Positions 1-6,479 of a stretch of DNA of 29,688 nt are shown here, piece by piece. Below the pieces are notes generated by a model. That model was not told the origin of the DNA. It made no database searches and worked only from the letters and a program-made list of their open reading frames with translations. Positions within the stretch are counted from its first letter, which is position 1. Each line of letters starts with the position of its first letter. Both the position numbers and the translations under genes were made by a program. Origin of the DNA: a virus; IMG/VR virus record IMGVR_UViG_3300027387_000016, positions 1 to 29,688 of that record; one strand, given 5' to 3'.

Positions 1-47
1 ACTTGGATCAGTTGCATGGTTTTGGCTCAACATTTAATCAAATAAAT

Positions 48-76
48 TTGATTATTTTTGATTTTGAATGTATAAT
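48..76 (+). promoter_or_regulatory. sigma70-like promoter ahead of the sliding clamp gene
   Basis: A TTGATT box at 48-53 is separated by exactly 17 bases from a perfect TATAAT at 71-76. The clamp start codon lies 33 bases further on and is preceded by GGAG. This is the standard layout read by the unmodified host housekeeping polymerase, so the clamp operon is probably expressed early. The preceding 47 bases are AT-rich and may hold the end of an upstream gene, which cannot be identified from so little sequence. Confidence 0.6.
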
Positions 77-109
77 TTTTATACATAGTTATTATTAATT
101 GGAGAAAAT

Positions 110-775
110 ATGAAATTATCTAAAGACACAATCGAACTGATCAAGAACTTTGCTACAATCAACAGCAATCTTCTATTGAAAGAGGGATCAAAACTCTCTA
201 CAATCTCAGCCCAGAAAAACGTGATGGCTGATGTTGATGTCACAGAAACATTCCCATCATTTGGCATCTATGATCTAAATGAATTCTTAGCTGCAATGTC
301 TTTGTTCGATGACCCAGAGTTGACATTCAGTCCAGACAATAAGTCTGTAGTTTTCTCACAGGGTGGTATTGGTAGTTATAAATTCTTTGCAGCTGATGCA
401 AGTGTTCTAACTGCACCAACAAAGGAAATTACTTTCCCTGCTCATGAGATTGAGTTTGATATGTCAGCTGCATTGCTGAATCTTATTCACAAGTCTGGCT
501 CTGTTTCTCGTTCAGCAGACGTATCTGTTATTGGCGATGGATCAAAGATGACTGTTTATGTTGGTGACAAAAAGAATGCGACTGCAAATGCATTCAGTAA
601 TGTTGTTGGAACAACTGACAAAACCTTTAAGGTAAACTTAAAGGTTGAGAATCTAAAGATGCTTCCAGGAGATTACAAAGTTAGTATTTCCAGCAAAAAG
701 ATTTCTCGTTTCAAGAGCAATCGTAGTTTAGTTTATTATGTAGCAGTTGAGGCAGATTCTACCTTCGAAGTCTAA
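110..775 (+). CDS. 45: DNA polymerase sliding clamp (gp45)
   Basis: Trimeric ring clamp that tethers the phage DNA polymerase to DNA and, in T4, also activates late transcription with gp33 and gp55. The N-terminus (MKLSKDTIELIKNFATINS) is nearly the T4 gp45 N-terminus, and 'YDLNEFLAAMSLFDD' at about 54-68 matches the T4 'IYDLNGFLGILSL' segment. The length of 221 residues compares with 228 in T4, so the gene is complete. The ATG has GGAG 7 bases upstream. It heads the replication operon, as in T4, but the next gene is a halogenase instead of gene 44. The presence of a late-promoter motif further on (25027) fits a T4-type clamp-dependent late transcription system. Confidence 0.95.
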   Translation: MKLSKDTIELIKNFATINSNLLLKEGSKLSTISAQKNVMADVDVTETFPSFGIYDLNEFLAAMSLFDDPELTFSPDNKSVVFSQGGIGSYKFFAADASVLTAPTKEITFPAHEIEFDMSAALLNLIHKSGSVSRSADVSVIGDGSKMTVYVGDKKNATANAFSNVVGTTDKTFKVNLKVENLKMLPGDYKVSISSKKISRFKSNRSLVYYVAVEADSTFEV

Positions 776-785
776 TAGATAGATT

Positions 786-2261
786 ATGAAGAAAATAATT
801 GTACTAGGCGCAGGAACAGCAGGGTTAATCACTGCTCTCATTCTTAAATCTACCTTTCCGAAGTATCAAATCTCAGTTATTGAGTCTGGTGCGATTGGTA
901 TTATTGGAGTTGGTGAAGGTTCAACAGAACACTGGAAGATATTCACTGACTATTGTGGTATCAATACCAACAGATTGATTCGAGAGACAGATGGTGCTCT
1001 TAAGAAGGGTATCAAATTTGAGAATTGGAATGGTGATGGTGCATCTTATTTTCACTCATTGTCTCCTCCATTCTTTGATGAGTTTACAGACAGTGGTCAA
1101 CGTCTAAATTTTACGAAGTCTATGATCCATAAAGGTATTCCAACTGAAGATATTCTATTGGATACCAACTTTGTAACACAACAATCTGGTATTCAAAGCA
1201 CTAATCAATATCATTTTAACACTATGAAGTTAAATAAATTTCTTCATGATGTGTGTAAAGAAAAGGGTATTAATTTCACAGATGCCATTATTGATCAAGT
1301 GATGTTCTCAGAAAATGGAGATGTTGCTAAGTTAATAGACAATGCTGGTATTGAATATGTTGCAGATATCTTCATTGATAGTTCTGGATTCAAGAGAGTG
1401 ATTTCTTCTAAGCAGGGTGCTAAGTGGATCTCATATAAAAAATATCTGCCAATGAATCATGCATTAGCATTTCCAACAAATGATATTTCTGATCTAAAAC
1501 CCTATACACTTTCACGTGCTCTTGGCTCTGGTTGGAACTGGAGAATTTCTACTCAAGGAAGGTATGGTAATGGTTATGTATTTTGTGATGAGTTCATTGA
1601 TGCAACTAAAGCCCATGAAGAAATACAATCATTCTATACTGAAGAAGTAAAGGTAGCGAAGGATATTAAATTTGATGCTGGTCGTGTAGACAAATATTGG
1701 ATTGACAACTGTATCTCTGTTGGTCTTTCTGCATCATTTGTAGAACCACTTGAAGCATCTAGTATTGGTAACTCAATCCTACAGGCTTTTGGCATTGCAA
1801 AGTTGCTACCTCTTTGGGAACTTGACCGAAAGTACGCAGAGAAGTATAATAAAGACTTCACTAGGTGCTTTGACAATATTGTTGACTTTGTTCAGTTACA
1901 TTACATGACCAAAAGAAATGATACTTTGTTCTGGAGAACTTTACCTGAGATGATGACTAAGACAGATTTTATCAAGGAACATTTAGAGATCTTTAAAAAG
2001 ACAATACCGAATCAATCTCTTTTTATGGGCGAGTATCATATGTTCCAATCTCCAAATTGGGCTCAAGTAATGAATGGTCTTGGTTTATTGGATAGAGAAT
2101 ACATTAGCAATAAGTTACAAGAAGTTAGTGGAGAAGGTGCTATTAAAGATTCATACGGAAGGTATGATGCATATCTAAATGATACAGAAAGGGGTTCTTA
2201 CATCGAACACAAGACACTATTAGAACAGAATAGGATTGTTGTTAAACTTGACAGACGTTAA
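786..2261 (+). CDS. flavin-dependent tryptophan halogenase-like protein
   Basis: Family members use FADH2, oxygen and chloride or bromide to halogenate tryptophan or other indoles. A GAGTAG dinucleotide-binding motif (GxGxxG) is at 8-13 and the flavin-loop GVGEGS at 41-46. K73, in 'LKKGIKF', sits where the catalytic lysine of PrnA-type enzymes is found. 'GWNWRIS' at 249-255 corresponds to the WxWxIP signature, with the final proline replaced by serine. The segment 'FVEPLEASSI' matches the conserved EPLES region holding the catalytic glutamate. The 491 residues are near family length and no break is visible. It lies inside the clamp operon, 10 bases after the clamp stop, so it is expressed with the replisome. 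No flavin reductase partner is visible in the window. Substrate cannot be told; it may not be free tryptophan. Confidence 0.87.
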   Translation: MKKIIVLGAGTAGLITALILKSTFPKYQISVIESGAIGIIGVGEGSTEHWKIFTDYCGINTNRLIRETDGALKKGIKFENWNGDGASYFHSLSPPFFDEFTDSGQRLNFTKSMIHKGIPTEDILLDTNFVTQQSGIQSTNQYHFNTMKLNKFLHDVCKEKGINFTDAIIDQVMFSENGDVAKLIDNAGIEYVADIFIDSSGFKRVISSKQGAKWISYKKYLPMNHALAFPTNDISDLKPYTLSRALGSGWNWRISTQGRYGNGYVFCDEFIDATKAHEEIQSFYTEEVKVAKDIKFDAGRVDKYWIDNCISVGLSASFVEPLEASSIGNSILQAFGIAKLLPLWELDRKYAEKYNKDFTRCFDNIVDFVQLHYMTKRNDTLFWRTLPEMMTKTDFIKEHLEIFKKTIPNQSLFMGEYHMFQSPNWAQVMNGLGLLDREYISNKLQEVSGEGAIKDSYGRYDAYLNDTERGSYIEHKTLLEQNRIVVKLDRR

Positions 2262-2276
2262 TTGAAGGAATATATT

Positions 2277-2603
2277 ATGAAACATGAAGGAACTGCTTTG
2301 ACATCTACTCTTAACAATGAGTGGATGTTTAAAAAACTTTGGGTAGAAGATTTAGTTAGTGATGATGAACCAGATGCAAAAACTATCTGGAGATATGTAT
2401 TACGAAGTAACTGTTATGTTAAATCTGAAAGGCAAGATATTGCCCCACATAATTTAAAGGATAGTGATTTTCGTAAAGTTTCTACAAGACTTTATATTCA
2501 AAAAGAAAGGAATAGCAAACTACATGGGCATTTCATTTCAAATTTTGAATGGAATGATCTTGTGACTAGATCAAATCTCCACAACTTTACAGTAGAACTT
2601 TAA
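2277..2603 (+). CDS. conserved-looking hypothetical protein, 108 aa
   Basis: Not recognised. The reading frame opens at a TTG at 2262, but the ATG at 2277 has AAGGAA about 7 bases upstream and is the better start. The protein is mixed charged and aromatic, without a membrane segment or signal peptide, and contains the tryptophan-rich stretch 'NNEWMFKKLWVEDLV' near the N-terminus and 'WRYVLRSNCYV' mid-protein. It ends one base before gene 44, so it is translationally linked to the clamp loader. Its place suggested gp62 at first, but the true gp62 is at 4062. It may work with the halogenase directly upstream; this rests on position only. Confidence 0.75.
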   Translation: MKHEGTALTSTLNNEWMFKKLWVEDLVSDDEPDAKTIWRYVLRSNCYVKSERQDIAPHNLKDSDFRKVSTRLYIQKERNSKLHGHFISNFEWNDLVTRSNLHNFTVEL

Positions 2604-2604
2604 T

Positions 2605-3558
2605 ATGATTGAATCCCGTGATAACCAATTTCTTTGGGTAGAAAAGTATCGCCCACAGACTATTGATGAGTGTGTACTTCCCGAAGCACTAAAGAATACT
2701 TTTAAAGAGTATATCGCTAAAGGCGAACTACCAACATTTATGTTTACTGGAACAGCAGGTGTCGGTAAGACTACTGTTGCTAAAGCACTATGTAATGAAG
2801 TTGGTGCAGAGTATCTTATGATCAATGGATCAGATGAAGGTCGTTTGCTGGAGACTCTCCGAGTTGCCATCACTGGCTTTGCTTCTACTGTTTCATTAAC
2901 TGATGCCAAGAAGGTCGTCATTATCGATGAAGCAGACTACATGAAAGCAGATACAGTTCAACCAGCACTGCGTTCATTCATTGAAGAATTTAGTAACAAC
3001 TGTCGCTTCATCTTTACATGTAACTATAAAAATCGTATCATTGAACCACTCCACAGTCGTTGTTCAGTTATCGATTTTAAGATCGAACCAAAAGACAAAC
3101 AGTTACTTGCAGGAACTTTCTTCAAACGTGCAACACAGATTCTTAAACAAGAGAATGTTGAGTTTGATCCTAAGGTAGTTGCAGAACTTGTCACGAAACA
3201 TTTCCCAGATTATCGTAGGGTTCTAAACGAACTTCAGCGTTACAGTGTTTCAGGTAAGATCGACTCTGGTATTCTAGTCAATACCAGTCAAGAATCCTAT
3301 AAAGATCTAATCAAATTCCTCAAAGAAAAAGACTTCACTAATGCTAGAAAGTGGGTTGGAAAGAACTCGGATTCTGATACAGTTGGATTGTTTAGAGAAC
3401 TTTATGATAACTCAGTGAGTTTCCTAATGCCAGATAGCATCCCTGCGCTTGTATTGATCTTGGCTAAATATCAATATCAAGGAGCATTCGTTGCTGACCA
3501 TGAACTAAATATAATGGCAGCACTCACAGAAATTATGGTCGAGTGCAAATTCAAGTAA
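2605..3558 (+). CDS. 44: clamp loader large subunit, AAA+ ATPase (gp44)
   Basis: ATPase of the clamp loader, which with gp62 opens gp45 and loads it at primer ends. The segment 'WVEKYRPQTIDECVLP' at 11-26 is the typical clamp loader N-terminus. Walker A GTAGVGKTT is at 49-57, Walker B VVIIDEAD at 104-111, sensor 1 around 'FIFTCNY' at 135-141 and the SRC arginine-finger motif at 151-153. The 317 residues match T4 gp44 (319). The C-terminal collar domain is present, so the protein is intact. In T4 this gene directly follows 45; here it is separated from it by the halogenase and a small gene. Confidence 0.95.
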   Translation: MIESRDNQFLWVEKYRPQTIDECVLPEALKNTFKEYIAKGELPTFMFTGTAGVGKTTVAKALCNEVGAEYLMINGSDEGRLLETLRVAITGFASTVSLTDAKKVVIIDEADYMKADTVQPALRSFIEEFSNNCRFIFTCNYKNRIIEPLHSRCSVIDFKIEPKDKQLLAGTFFKRATQILKQENVEFDPKVVAELVTKHFPDYRRVLNELQRYSVSGKIDSGILVNTSQESYKDLIKFLKEKDFTNARKWVGKNSDSDTVGLFRELYDNSVSFLMPDSIPALVLILAKYQYQGAFVADHELNIMAALTEIMVECKFK

Positions 3559-3566
3559 GGGAATAT

Positions 3567-3899
3567 ATGGACTTATTACTACATTTGTTTTACATGGCTG
3601 TAGTTTTTGCTATTGGATTTATCTGGGGCTGGAGAGAACGTGAGAACTTTGCATCTAAAAAAGTAGATGCACTATTAATGCACATTGACAGTAGTGTGCA
3701 CGAACGAATAGAAGAATCCAGAATAGATATAAAGATAGAAAAACATAAAGATGTTTACTATGCCTATGATAAAGACAACAACACCTTTATGGCTCAGGGG
3801 AGCACTAAAAAAGAATTAGAGGAAGTACTTGCATCTAAGTATTCCAATAAAAGATTCTTTGCTGATAGAGATAATTTGAAGGAAGTTGGATTACAATGA
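3567..3899 (+). CDS. small membrane-anchored hypothetical protein, 110 aa
   Basis: A GTG at 3543 lies in the same frame inside gene 44, but the ATG at 3567 has TAAGGG just upstream and gives a sensible N-terminus. Residues about 3-21 (LLLHLFYMAVVFAIGFIWG) form one transmembrane helix followed by WRERE. The remainder is charged and soluble, with 'VYYAYDKDNNTFMAQG' resembling small phage proteins that carry a short beta-sheet domain. The topology is probably N-terminal anchor with a cytoplasmic tail, by the positive-inside rule. It sits between genes 44 and 62 and overlaps the next small gene at ATGA. Function is unknown. Confidence 0.7.
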   Translation: MDLLLHLFYMAVVFAIGFIWGWRERENFASKKVDALLMHIDSSVHERIEESRIDIKIEKHKDVYYAYDKDNNTFMAQGSTKKELEEVLASKYSNKRFFADRDNLKEVGLQ

Positions 3900-4075
3900 C
3901 TGAACTATATCAAAAAGATGGAAGGTCTGCATCTATAGAAAAACAGATGACTAATGACTACATGGTAACATTTAATAATGAACTCGGTGGAAACCAGATG
4001 GAAACCTTCCATACTGAAAAGCAAGCCATTGATGCAGCGCAACGATGGATAATTAAAGATTATGAGCCCATTTGA
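3896..4075 (+). CDS. hypothetical protein, 59 aa
   Basis: A short ORF beginning MTELYQKDGRSASIEKQM and ending RWIIKDYEPI. It starts in an ATGA overlap with the membrane protein gene and overlaps gene 62 by 14 bases, the tight coupling seen throughout this operon. The second half, with 'ETFHTEKQAIDAAQRWI', has the look of a small beta-beta-alpha domain common in phage proteins. Function is unknown. The overlaps on both sides and the lack of any other gene in 3900-4061 are the main support. Confidence 0.65.
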   Translation: MTELYQKDGRSASIEKQMTNDYMVTFNNELGGNQMETFHTEKQAIDAAQRWIIKDYEPI

Positions 4076-4442
4076 TTTCTTAAATGCAATAAATGATACA
4101 AAGAAAAACTTATTTGAAGACCCACAGGCTGTAAAGGATTATAAACCATTCATTGTAAATAGAGGACTTTCGTATTTCCACGATACTGTTCTTTACGCTA
4201 ACGAGATGAACAAACATCCCGAACTAGATAAAGACCAGCAATTTTCTTTTTTCCTAAATATTATTTCAAGGAAGAAGCGTTTCAGTAAGTGGTCTAAAAA
4301 AGATGCAACTACTGACTCCATCGAACTTGTTAAAGAGTATTTTGGGTATTCGAGCGAGAAGGCTAAAGATGCATTGAGCCTTCTTAGTGAAGAACACTTG
4401 ATTATGATAAAAGAAAAATTATACAAAGGTGGAAAATCATGA
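4062..4442 (+). CDS. 62: clamp loader small subunit (gp62)
   Basis: Non-ATPase subunit of the clamp loader. It starts 'SPFDFLNAINDTKKNLF', followed by 'YKPFIVNRGLSYFHDTVLYANEMN' (split as YKPFIVNRGLSYF and HDTVLYANEMN), a pattern characteristic of gp62 in marine T4-like phages, and later 'KKRFSKWSKK' and 'EYFGYSSEKAKDALSLLS'. The length of 126 residues is shorter than T4 gp62 (187) but usual for the marine group. It lies directly before regA, as in T4. The start overlaps the small gene upstream and its stop overlaps the regA start (ATGA), so the three are translated as a chain. Confidence 0.88.
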   Translation: MSPFDFLNAINDTKKNLFEDPQAVKDYKPFIVNRGLSYFHDTVLYANEMNKHPELDKDQQFSFFLNIISRKKRFSKWSKKDATTDSIELVKEYFGYSSEKAKDALSLLSEEHLIMIKEKLYKGGKS

Positions 4443-4858
4443 CTGTCGAAATGATTTATTACGACTGGAAACCAGAGTCGATGCTTGAAGTGACATTGCC
4501 AGAACCAGATAACTTCTTAAAGGTTCGAGAAACACTTACTCGAATCGGCATTGCTTCCAGAAAAGAAAACAAATTATATCAATCCTGCCATATTTTACAT
4601 AAGCAGGGTAGATACTTCATCGTCCATTTCAAAGAGTTGTTTGCTCTGGATGGTAAAGAATCGAATATCACTAGTGGTGATATCGAGCGTAGAAATGCAA
4701 TCGCTGGTTTGCTACAGGATTGGGATCTTTTAAAGATACTAAATAATTCTCAAGCGGATCAGAAAGCATCTCTGTCGCAAATTAAGGTCGTATCGTTTAA
4801 AGAGAAAGACCAATGGGAACTAGTACCGAAATATAACATAGGAAAAAAATCAAAATGA
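4439..4858 (+). CDS. regA: RegA translational repressor
   Basis: RNA-binding repressor that blocks translation initiation of early phage mRNAs, including clamp loader genes and its own in T4. Very clear match: 'FLKVRETLTRIGIASRK', 'LYQSCHILHKQGRYFIVHF' and a C-terminus 'WELVPKYNIGK' that parallels T4 'WKLVPKYTIGN'. The 139 residues exceed T4's 122 because the frame opens 14 codons before an internal ATG (4481) where T4-like homology begins. The upstream ATG at 4439 has the ATGA overlap, so the longer form is annotated; the shorter start is possible. Intact. Confidence 0.95.
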   Translation: MTVEMIYYDWKPESMLEVTLPEPDNFLKVRETLTRIGIASRKENKLYQSCHILHKQGRYFIVHFKELFALDGKESNITSGDIERRNAIAGLLQDWDLLKILNNSQADQKASLSQIKVVSFKEKDQWELVPKYNIGKKSK

Positions 4859-5019
4859 TTAAACTTGAACTTGAAATTAATGAAGTTAACATGCTACTTG
4901 CAGTGTTGGGAAAGCATCCTTTCGAGGAAGTTGTTAAAGTGATCAGCAAGATCAAACAACAAGGTGACCCACAAGCAGAAGCACTTGCACAAGCAGCAGC
5001 AGAACTACCTGCTGCGTAA
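4855..5019 (+). CDS. hypothetical protein, 54 aa
   Basis: Begins MIKLELEINEVNMLLAVLGK in an ATGA overlap with regA and ends in an alanine/glutamine-rich tail (AQAAAELPAA). The pattern of an N-terminal 'L.L.I.E..ML..L...PF..VV..I.KI..Q' repeat of hydrophobics is typical of a very small helical protein often found in marine T4-like phages. Function is unknown. After its TAA the same frame stays open for another 48 codons, which is discussed as a finding. Confidence 0.7.
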   Translation: MIKLELEINEVNMLLAVLGKHPFEEVVKVISKIKQQGDPQAEALAQAAAELPAA

Positions 5020-5060
5020 CCAATTCGCCTTAGGACCACTAAAGTACGAATCGTTGGTAA

Positions 5061-5100
5061 AGCGGATGTGACGAACGACATCGCTGGAACTCGTAACCAG
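5061..5100 (+). other. structured RNA segment in the regA-distal intergenic region
   Basis: The 160 bases between 5019 and 5180 carry no ATG-started gene and are visibly richer in G+C than the flanks. AGCG(G)ATGT at 5061-5069 can pair with ACATCGCT at 5078-5085, an 8-bp stem with one bulged G and an 8-base loop. CTGG at 5084-5087 can pair with CCAG at 5097-5100, so the two stems compete at 5084-5085. This could be an RNA element in the operon leader of the following genes or a remnant of coding sequence. Confidence 0.35.
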
Positions 5101-5113
5101 TATTTTAACACGG

Positions 5114-5153
5114 CTCTCTTCTTTTCGCCTTCGGGGATTTGCTTGAGAGTTTT
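5114..5153 (+). terminator. candidate intrinsic terminator after the regA operon
   Basis: CTCTC at 5114-5118 pairs with GAGAG at 5145-5149, directly followed by TTTT at 5150-5153. The interior contains a small C(TTCG)G tetraloop element at 5129-5134, the loop type favoured in T4 intercistronic hairpins. The stem is interrupted by a large internal region, so termination may be partial. Thirteen to twenty bases further the next gene has its ribosome site TAGGAG. Confidence 0.4.
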
Positions 5154-5179
5154 CCAACTCGCTTAATAGGAGCAAAACA

Positions 5180-5404
5180 ATGTTGAATAACATTAACACA
5201 GCCATCGATTCTTTCCAAGGAATCAAAACTAAATTCGTTGAGACCTGCGTCAAAAACGAAGAACTCAAAAAACCACTTAATCAATTTATTGAAGCGCAAT
5301 CTTCTTTCGCAAAGATCGTGGCTAAAGCACATGTAGACTTTTATACGTCTCTTGGTCTTTCAGCTTACACATTCGATGCCAAAAAAGCATTTGCTAAACA
5401 ATAA
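5180..5404 (+). CDS. small helical hypothetical protein, 74 aa (phasin-like look)
   Basis: Starts MLNNINTAIDSFQGIKTKFV with a strong ribosome site (TAGGAG). The whole protein is predicted amphipathic helix: charged middle 'KNEELKKPLNQFIEAQSSFAK' and hydrophobic/aromatic end 'AHVDFYTSLGLSAYTFDAKKAF'. The spacing of hydrophobics recalls phasin-type helical proteins, but the match is weak and no function is claimed. It is followed after 10 bases by the Hsp20 gene, with AAGGAG in the gap, so the two probably share a transcript. Confidence 0.65.
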   Translation: MLNNINTAIDSFQGIKTKFVETCVKNEELKKPLNQFIEAQSSFAKIVAKAHVDFYTSLGLSAYTFDAKKAFAKQ

Positions 5405-5414
5405 GGAGATTGAT

Positions 5415-5894
5415 ATGGGAAACAATTTCACACCCACATTCTGGGGCACTAAAGATATGGACAAATTTCTTATCGGTTTCGATGAGCAGTTTAATCGTCT
5501 ACAGAAATTTCATGACGACATGTCCAAGAACATTCCTAACTATCCACCATACAATATCGTCAAGAGAGATGAGAACAACTACACCATTGAGTTGGCTGTG
5601 GCAGGTTTTGGTCAATCTGACATTGATATCGAAATGGAGAATGGTAAGTTGACTGTTCGTGGTAGCATCAAAACCGAAGAAGCTGAAGATAATTTCTTGT
5701 TCAGAGGTATTGCAAATCGTGCGTTCAGTCGAGCGTTTGCTTTGAATGATGAAGTTGAAGTTAAAGATGCAGAACTCTTTAATGGCATGCTTAAGATTTT
5801 CTTGGAGCGTTTGATTCCAGATGCTAAGAAGCCAAAGAAGATTGTTGTAAAGTCTAAAAGCGAAAAACAATTATTGAATGAGGACATCCTATGA
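5415..5894 (+). CDS. Hsp20-family small heat-shock protein
   Basis: ATP-independent holdase that binds unfolding proteins. The alpha-crystallin domain runs from about residue 45 to 145: 'YPPYNIVKRDENNYTIELAVAGF' (two parts, YPPYNIVKRDE and NYTIELAVAGF), 'DIEMENGKLTVRG', 'RGIANRAFSRAFAL' and 'NGMLKIFLERLIP'. The last piece is the conserved GxLxIxxxR-type end of the domain. The ATG at 5415 is chosen because AAGGAG lies 7 bases upstream; an in-frame start at 5352 would lie inside the preceding gene. The 159 residues are normal for phage IbpA-like proteins, which are widespread in marine T4-like phages. Confidence 0.92.
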   Translation: MGNNFTPTFWGTKDMDKFLIGFDEQFNRLQKFHDDMSKNIPNYPPYNIVKRDENNYTIELAVAGFGQSDIDIEMENGKLTVRGSIKTEEAEDNFLFRGIANRAFSRAFALNDEVEVKDAELFNGMLKIFLERLIPDAKKPKKIVVKSKSEKQLLNEDIL

Positions 5895-5989
5895 AATCAA
5901 TCAAAAAGTTTTTCACTAATCTTCTTGAAGCACTCATTGAGGCTAGACATGCCAGAGCAGATGCTGCTTCGAAAAGAATAGGTAGATAA
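5891..5989 (+). CDS. very small basic protein, 32 aa
   Basis: MKSIKKFFTNLLEALIEARHA followed by RADAASKRIGR. It starts in an ATGA overlap with the Hsp20 stop, so translation is likely coupled. The single amphipathic helix with the 'EARxxRA' basic end resembles tiny conserved proteins in other T4-like phages. It is too short to assign and could be non-functional, but the overlap supports expression. Confidence 0.5.
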   Translation: MKSIKKFFTNLLEALIEARHARADAASKRIGR

Positions 5990-5991
5990 GT

Positions 5992-6034
5992 CATACAATT
6001 TTAGGGGTCTTCGGATCCCTAAATAATTTGTATG
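5992..6034 (+). promoter_or_regulatory. C(UUCG)G stem-loop overlapping a late-type promoter motif and a start codon
   Basis: Bases 6000-6009 pair with 6014-6023 (10 bp, one G-T) around a TTCG tetraloop closed by C-G. An outer 7-bp stem joins CATACAA at 5992-5998 to TTGTATG at 6028-6034. CTAAATA, a plausible variant of the T4 late box TATAAATA, is at 6019-6025 inside the 3' arm. The start codon of the next gene (6032) lies in the outer stem. No clean T-run follows, so it is not a standard terminator; it may be a processing or translation-control element. Confidence 0.5.
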
Positions 6035-6241
6035 ATGAAAGCCAAATTAACACCAAACCTAATCTCATTCTTCTTAGTTAGAAGAGGGAGTTGGCTTCTC
6101 AAAGTATCAGTCTTTAAACATAAGCAGATCATGGTGATTGCTCAAAATGTTTACGAACAAGACCGAACGATTGTTCAGGTTTTCCCGAACGAAACCCTCG
6201 CTGCAAACTTCATTGAATTCCTAGTTTCAGAGGACGTTTAG
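6032..6241 (+). CDS. hypothetical protein, 69 aa
   Basis: MMKAKLTPNLISFFLVRRGSW and a C-terminus ending FIEFLVSEDV. The protein alternates hydrophobic and basic residues, suggesting a small beta-sheet domain, with no membrane helix long enough to be sure of. There is no clear ribosome site, since the start codon is in the stem of the hairpin at 5992-6034. It is followed by the C-rich repeat and no gene overlaps it. Function is unknown, and it is less certain than its neighbours. Confidence 0.5.
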   Translation: MMKAKLTPNLISFFLVRRGSWLLKVSVFKHKQIMVIAQNVYEQDRTIVQVFPNETLAANFIEFLVSEDV

Positions 6242-6244
6242 ACA

Positions 6245-6337
6245 CCCCTAGAGCCTTCCTAGCGTCTAAGTCGGGGCTAAACCCTTCCCTAGCGTCCTAG
6301 AGCCTTCTAGCCCTTCCTAGGGGCTAAAAAATCCCTT
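6245..6337. repeat. C-rich imperfect direct repeat dense in CTAG
   Basis: Two imperfect copies of about 49 bases: CCTAGAGCCTTC recurs at 6247 and 6296, CCTAGCGTC at 6258 and 6288, and GGGGCTAAA at 6273 and 6320. CTAG occurs six times between 6248 and 6320 (6248, 6259, 6289, 6297, 6307, 6317). TAGCCC at 6308-6313 can pair with GGGCTA at 6321-6326 or with GGGCTA at 6274-6279, giving two mutually exclusive hairpins. No reading frame spans it. The base composition differs sharply from the AT-rich flanks. Role is unknown: origin, recombination site or RNA switch are all possible. Confidence 0.7.
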
Positions 6338-6344
6338 ATAAATC
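6337..6344 (+). promoter_or_regulatory. possible late promoter-like box TATAAATC
   Basis: TATAAATC matches the T4 late consensus TATAAATA at seven of eight positions. It lies directly downstream of the C-rich repeat and 136 bases before the next start codon at 6480. Such a motif can occur by chance in AT-rich DNA, so support is limited. The remaining intergenic bases 6345-6479 hold no gene except a possible 8-codon ORF at 6457-6483. Confidence 0.3.
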
Positions 6345-6479
6345 AACAACTTACAAAAAGTAAACCTTTAGGCTTACTCTCGGATAACCACACCCACAGT
6401 AGGGGATTGCAAAATACTTGTTGCCTTTAATGCAGTTTTGGACGATAATAGATCTTATGATGAATCGAAAAGGAACTTT

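Noticed and set aside
1-109. Tail of an upstream gene at the window start
   Set aside because: Three frames run for 11 to 30 codons but none can be recognised, so no gene is annotated.
2262-2603. Protein before gene 44 as gp62
   Set aside because: Its sequence has none of the gp62 features, and the clear gp62 pattern (SPFDFLNAIN, FIVNRGLSYF) is at 4062 directly before regA.
4253-4262. CTAAATA boxes within coding sequence (for example in gene 62, regA and Dps) as late promoters
   Set aside because: They are inside genes and expected by chance in AT-rich DNA; only boxes in gaps before starts were considered.
5020-5179. A tRNA or tRNA-like gene in the structured intergenic segment
   Set aside because: Stems are present but no acceptor stem, T-loop (TTCRANY) or anticodon arm in proper spacing could be found on either strand.
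4797-5332. Minus-strand reading frames across the intergenic region after regA
   Set aside because: They overlap well-supported + strand genes in antisense, have no ribosome sites and low-complexity serine/leucine content, and every clear gene in the window is on the + strand.
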